Under the pieces are notes generated by a model. It saw nothing but the letters and a program-made list of their open reading frames with translations, searched no databases and was not told where the DNA came from. Position numbers and translations under genes: made by a program. DNA of 16,618 nt from Caldatribacterium sp964426875 (lineage in GTDB: Bacteria > Atribacterota > Atribacteria > Atribacterales > Caldatribacteriaceae): contig CAYRSB010000030.1 of assembly GCA_964426875.1 (NCBI GenBank), positions 1 through 16,618 of the forward strand. The letters are read 5' to 3'. Numbering within the stretch: the stretch's first letter is position 1; every line of letters begins with the position of its first letter. Positions 13,823 through 16,618 of the stretch are shown one piece after another.

Positions 13823-14647
13823 TTACTCTTTGAACGCTCCGGCAGTCAAACCGGCCACGATGGCCTTCCCCGCTAAGAGGGCGACGATGAGGGGTGGAAT
13901 AGAAAAGATCATGCTTCCAGCCATGAGTTTGTTCCACTGTACTCCGTACTGGCCAATGAAGGTGTAGAGGCCTATGCTCATAGGTTGTAAGGTGCGCTCT
14001 TTGAGGAAAGAGAGGGAAAAGATGAAGTCTCCCCAGGCCATGATGAGGGTGAGGATGCTTGCGGTGGCAATGGCCGGGCTTGCCAGGGGTATGATGATAC
14101 TGGTGAAGATGCGCAAAAATCCTGCCCCGTCGATGAGGGCTGCCTCCATGAGTCCGGTGGGGATGGCCTGGATGTAGGCGTTGAGGACGATGGCGGCAAA
14201 GGGGATGGTGAAGACGGAAATCCCAAGGATTGCCCCAAGGTAGTTATTGATGAGTCCCACTCGGGTGAAGATGAGAAAAAGCGGAATGATGACTGCGGTT
14301 GCCGGAAGCACCTGCACGAAGGCCATGACGAGGGTGGCTGGCCCTTTAAGAGAAAAGCGGAACTTTGCCAGGGCGAAGGCCGAAGGAAGGGCAAAAAGCA
14401 GAGTCACCGAAAGCGCTCCCAGGGCGATGATGATACTGTTTTTGAGGTACAGAGAGAGAGTGGTGAAGGCGGCCTGGTAGTAATCGAAGGTAGGATTTGG
14501 AGGGAAAAGGTAGGGAGGTTTGTGAAAGATTTCAGCTACGCTCTGGAACCCCCCGATGGCCACAAAGTACAGGGGTGCAACGATGATGGCAGTAGGAACA
14601 AGGGCGATGAACGTCCACTTGAGGTTGGAGGCTTTCTTTTTCTTCAT
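13823..14647 (-). CDS. Carbohydrate ABC transporter permease, MalG type
   Basis: This is a 274-residue inner-membrane protein with about six hydrophobic segments, the second permease of the importer. The EAA loop that docks on the ATPase is clear at residues 168-191, beginning EAALIDGAGFLRIFTSIIIP. The N-terminus is KKKK-rich before the first membrane segment (about 13-31), and the C-terminus ends in GLTAGAFKE, a very common MalG-type ending. Its ATG at 14647 comes one base after the preceding permease stop, with AGGAGGTGTGAT inside the end of that gene, so the pair is translationally coupled. The GH31 gene follows after 19 bases. Confidence 0.93.
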   Translation of the reverse strand: MKKKKASNLKWTFIALVPTAIIVAPLYFVAIGGFQSVAEIFHKPPYLFPPNPTFDYYQAAFTTLSLYLKNSIIIALGALSVTLLFALPSAFALAKFRFSLKGPATLVMAFVQVLPATAVIIPLFLIFTRVGLINNYLGAILGISVFTIPFAAIVLNAYIQAIPTGLMEAALIDGAGFLRIFTSIIIPLASPAIATASILTLIMAWGDFIFSLSFLKERTLQPMSIGLYTFIGQYGVQWNKLMAGSMIFSIPPLIVALLAGKAIVAGLTAGAFKE

Positions 14648-14648
14648 A

Positions 14649-15515
14649 TCACACCTCCTTCTGGAAGAGGTTTAAGAGGGCCACGAGGAGCACAACCACA
14701 AGAATCATCACTACTAGGACCGCCGAAGCTTTGCCAAACTGGAGTTTGTTAAAGGCCAGGGAATAGGAGAAGGTACTGAAAAGGTGCGAGACATCCCCTG
14801 GTCCTCCCTGGGTTACAATCCACACTAAGTCAAAAACCTTTATGGTGAAGATGCAACCCAGAGTGAGGGTAGCGAGTATAACCGGCCTGAGGAGGGGTAC
14901 GGTGATATAGAACACCTTTTGCCATCCGGTTGCTCCATCGATTTCGGCGCTTTCCAGGAGCTCTTCTGGTATTCCCTGGAGGCCGGTATAGAGGAGGACA
15001 AAGTTGAAGGGAATCCCCAGCCAAATGTTGGCCATGGTAACGGAGAAAATGGGTAACCGGGCGCTGGTGATCCAGGGAATGGGTTTCTGTACGAGCCCTA
15101 AGGCGGTGAGAAAACCATTGAGCATGCCATTGTCGCTAAAGAACCAACGAAAGAACGATCCACTCACGATGATGGGCAAAACCCAAGGAATCATAATGAG
15201 ACTCTGGAGGATACCCTTTGCCGGGAAGGGACGGTTAAAGAGAAGGGCCAGAAGAAAACCGATGATGAACTGGAAGAGAATAGAAAGCCCAGTGAAGAGA
15301 AGGGTGTTGGAAAAGGTTCGCCGAAAAATGGAATCGGCGAGAAGCCAGCCATAGTTTCCTGTTCCCACAAAACGGGCCGTCCCCTGGATGTAGGTTATAA
15401 ACGTTACGTCTTTTAAGCTCAGGAGTACGTTGTAGAGCAGGGGATAAACCCCTAAAACGAAGACATACAGAAGGGCAGGGAAAAGAAAAAAATAAGCAGC
15501 TTTTTCTCCTTTCAT
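14649..15515 (-). CDS. Carbohydrate ABC transporter permease, MalF type (UgpA-like)
   Basis: This is a 288-residue inner-membrane protein with about six hydrophobic segments, the first at about residues 7-27 (FLFPALLYVFVLGVYPLLY), typical of short MalF/UgpA-type permeases. The EAA loop lies at residues 188-211, beginning ESAEIDGATGWQKVFYITVP. The ATG at 15515 is preceded by AAGGA nine bases upstream. It lies 51 bases after the binding-protein gene, with a perfect stem-loop in the gap. It forms a heterodimeric channel with the MalG-type gene that follows. Confidence 0.93.
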   Translation of the reverse strand: MKGEKAAYFFLFPALLYVFVLGVYPLLYNVLLSLKDVTFITYIQGTARFVGTGNYGWLLADSIFRRTFSNTLLFTGLSILFQFIIGFLLALLFNRPFPAKGILQSLIMIPWVLPIIVSGSFFRWFFSDNGMLNGFLTALGLVQKPIPWITSARLPIFSVTMANIWLGIPFNFVLLYTGLQGIPEELLESAEIDGATGWQKVFYITVPLLRPVILATLTLGCIFTIKVFDLVWIVTQGGPGDVSHLFSTFSYSLAFNKLQFGKASAVLVVMILVVVLLVALLNLFQKEV

Positions 15516-15531
15516 AGAAACCCATCCTTTA

Positions 15532-15557
15532 GGGGAGGAGAGGGGTCTCTCCTCCCC
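15532..15557 (-). promoter_or_regulatory. Intercistronic 11-bp stem-loop between binding-protein and permease genes
   Basis: GGGGAGGAGAG (15532-15542) is perfectly complementary to CTCTCCTCCCC (15547-15557) with a 4-base loop. Transcribed leftwards, it follows the binding-protein stop by about ten bases and precedes the permease ribosome-binding site. On the minus strand it is followed by TAAAGGAT, not a T-run, so it is better read as an mRNA-stabilising or attenuating element than a full terminator. The first ABC operon has a comparable structure at the same relative position. Confidence 0.65.
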
Positions 15558-15566
15558 AAGTGGTGT

Positions 15567-16618
15567 TCATTTTCCGGCGGCAGCATCGATGAGCTCCCGG
15601 GCCTGCTTTTTATAGGCTTCAAACTCTTCTGGAGAGAAGAGGGCACGGATGTTGGCGGCAGCTTCCTTAAGGGCCTCTTCTGGAGTCTTCATGCCGGTGA
15701 GGGCCTGCTGCATCGCTGTCCAGGTATTGGAGGAAACATCAGGGTATTTCTCCATTCCTCCCACGAGGGGTCGTGGCAGGGCATACTTTGCCTGTTCAAT
15801 GAAGGGAGCAAGCATCGGGTTGGAGGCGAGAATCTTTGCTGCAGCTGAGGCTCGGGTGGGCAATCCACCTTGCCAGATGTTGGCCTCAAGCATGACATCC
15901 GAGGATGCAATGGTACGGAGGAATTCCCAGGCGATTTCCAGTTTCTTCGGGTCGGTGGTATTGGCCCCGATGCCGTAGCATTCGCCCCCGAAGGGTACGA
16001 TGGGTCGCATGCCGGCTTGAGGAACGGGTAAGGGGGCCACTTCTACATCTCCAAGCTGTGTGCGCACGTCTTCGGTGAGGTGCCAGCCAAATTCCCAGTT
16101 ACCGTTCTCCATCATGGCTACCTCACCGTTGATGAACCACTGGGTGATGTCACCCTGATCGGGAAGGTTCACCACGTCTCTTGGGACATAACCTTTTTCT
16201 ACAAGTTCGGTGAGGAAACTTAAGGCCTCAACAGCCTCTTTCTGATCGAGCTCAAAGAGGCTTCCACCGTTGCTCCACAAAAACGGCTCAAATTGCCACG
16301 TTCCTGCTTCATTGGCCCCTGCGTAGAAAATGAAGCTATAGGCTCCGGTAACTTCCTTGAGCTTTGGGCTCATGGCCTTGAGTTCGTCCCAGGTGGCAGG
16401 AGGATTTGCAAAGCCGGCTTTCTCGAGCATGCCTTTGCGGTAAAAGAGGGCAAGGTTGTTTGTCGTTATCTGCAGGGCATAAATTTTTCCTTCGTAGCTT
16501 GTGACATCACGGTGTCCTTTGAAGAAGTCTTCCCAGTTCTCCCATCCCCACTCTTTTACTCTATCGGTGATGTCCAGATACACCCCGGCCTTGATGAGGC
16601 TCGGTACCCAGGGGTTAT
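15567..16618 (-). CDS. Carbohydrate ABC transporter substrate-binding protein (family 1), 5' end off window
   Basis: At least 349 residues of a family-1 extracellular solute-binding protein (SBP_bac_1), which binds an oligosaccharide in the periplasm for the two permeases that follow. The visible part starts at NPWVPSLIKAGVYLDITD, a well-known stretch of the N-terminal lobe. It continues through YALQITTNNLALFYRKGML, PPATWDELKAM, NGEVAMMENGNWEFG and FGGECYGIGANTTDPKKLEIAWEFL, and ends with a lysine-rich helix. The frame stays open to the window edge, so the signal peptide and true start lie beyond 16618. The GTG at 16583 is an internal valine, not a start. Neighbours (MalF and MalG types, GH31) point to an alpha-linked oligosaccharide as ligand; this is inference. 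Confidence 0.92.
   Translation of the reverse strand, partial: NPWVPSLIKAGVYLDITDRVKEWGWENWEDFFKGHRDVTSYEGKIYALQITTNNLALFYRKGMLEKAGFANPPATWDELKAMSPKLKEVTGAYSFIFYAGANEAGTWQFEPFLWSNGGSLFELDQKEAVEALSFLTELVEKGYVPRDVVNLPDQGDITQWFINGEVAMMENGNWEFGWHLTEDVRTQLGDVEVAPLPVPQAGMRPIVPFGGECYGIGANTTDPKKLEIAWEFLRTIASSDVMLEANIWQGGLPTRASAAAKILASNPMLAPFIEQAKYALPRPLVGGMEKYPDVSSNTWTAMQQALTGMKTPEEALKEAAANIRALFSPEEFEAYKKQARELIDAAAGK

Noticed and set aside
1..16618. CRISPR arrays, phage-defence cassettes, tRNA or rRNA genes
   Set aside because: No regularly spaced repeats, no recognisable defence proteins and no complete structural RNA were seen on either strand.

Overview
The window looks like chromosomal DNA from a heterotrophic, probably sugar-fermenting bacterium. 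It is roughly 50-55% GC by eye, uses some GTG starts, and many neighbouring genes overlap or nearly touch. Two sugar-type ABC uptake loci, a GH31 glycosidase, the two-gene PurK/PurE route and a worn ISLre2 (UPF0236) transposase would fit an anaerobic, perhaps thermophilic lineage such as Atribacterota, Thermotogota or Clostridia. There is no rRNA or other phylogenetic marker, so this placement is an inference only.

Layout. (1) 1-1801: mobile-element debris. A gene-free 400-base stretch holds two pairs of short direct repeats. Next is a minus-strand ISLre2-type transposase pseudogene with no start codon and at least two frame breaks. (2) 1896-4631, plus strand: a sugar-type ABC importer (binding protein, permease, single-domain ATPase) starting about 95 bases from the transposon remnant. 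The remnant carries a possible outward-facing promoter. A strong stem-loop lies between the binding-protein and permease genes, and an alternative hairpin there would bury the permease ribosome-binding site. (3) 4881-5210, plus: a small carboxymuconolactone decarboxylase/AhpD-like protein. Its 3' end overlaps, tail to tail, the end of the next operon. (4) 7444 down to 5167, minus: lipoprotein-hflK-hflC, with a perfect extended -10 element upstream. (5) 10256 down to 7544, minus: purK-purE-chrA-chrA, every junction overlapping, so two purine genes are apparently coupled to a split chromate-family transporter. (6) 10393-11747, plus: a VOC (glyoxalase-fold) protein and an aldo/keto reductase, possibly a reactive-carbonyl detoxification pair. 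(7) 16618 down to 11791, minus: a second, MalEFG-type ABC importer (binding protein cut by the window edge, two permeases) followed closely by a GH31 alpha-glycosidase. No ATPase is encoded within this part of the locus.

How the genes work together. Locus 7 should import an alpha-linked oligosaccharide and release its terminal sugar in the cytoplasm. Locus 2 imports a smaller sugar or sugar-like ligand. PurK and PurE carry out the ATP- and bicarbonate-dependent carboxylation of AIR in purine synthesis. HflK/HflC form a membrane SPFH assembly that in other bacteria modulates FtsH. There is no CRISPR array, tRNA, rRNA or recognisable phage-defence system. The points most worth a second look are the purKE-chrA-chrA coupling, the lipoprotein-hflKC operon and the competing hairpins between the first binding-protein and permease genes.
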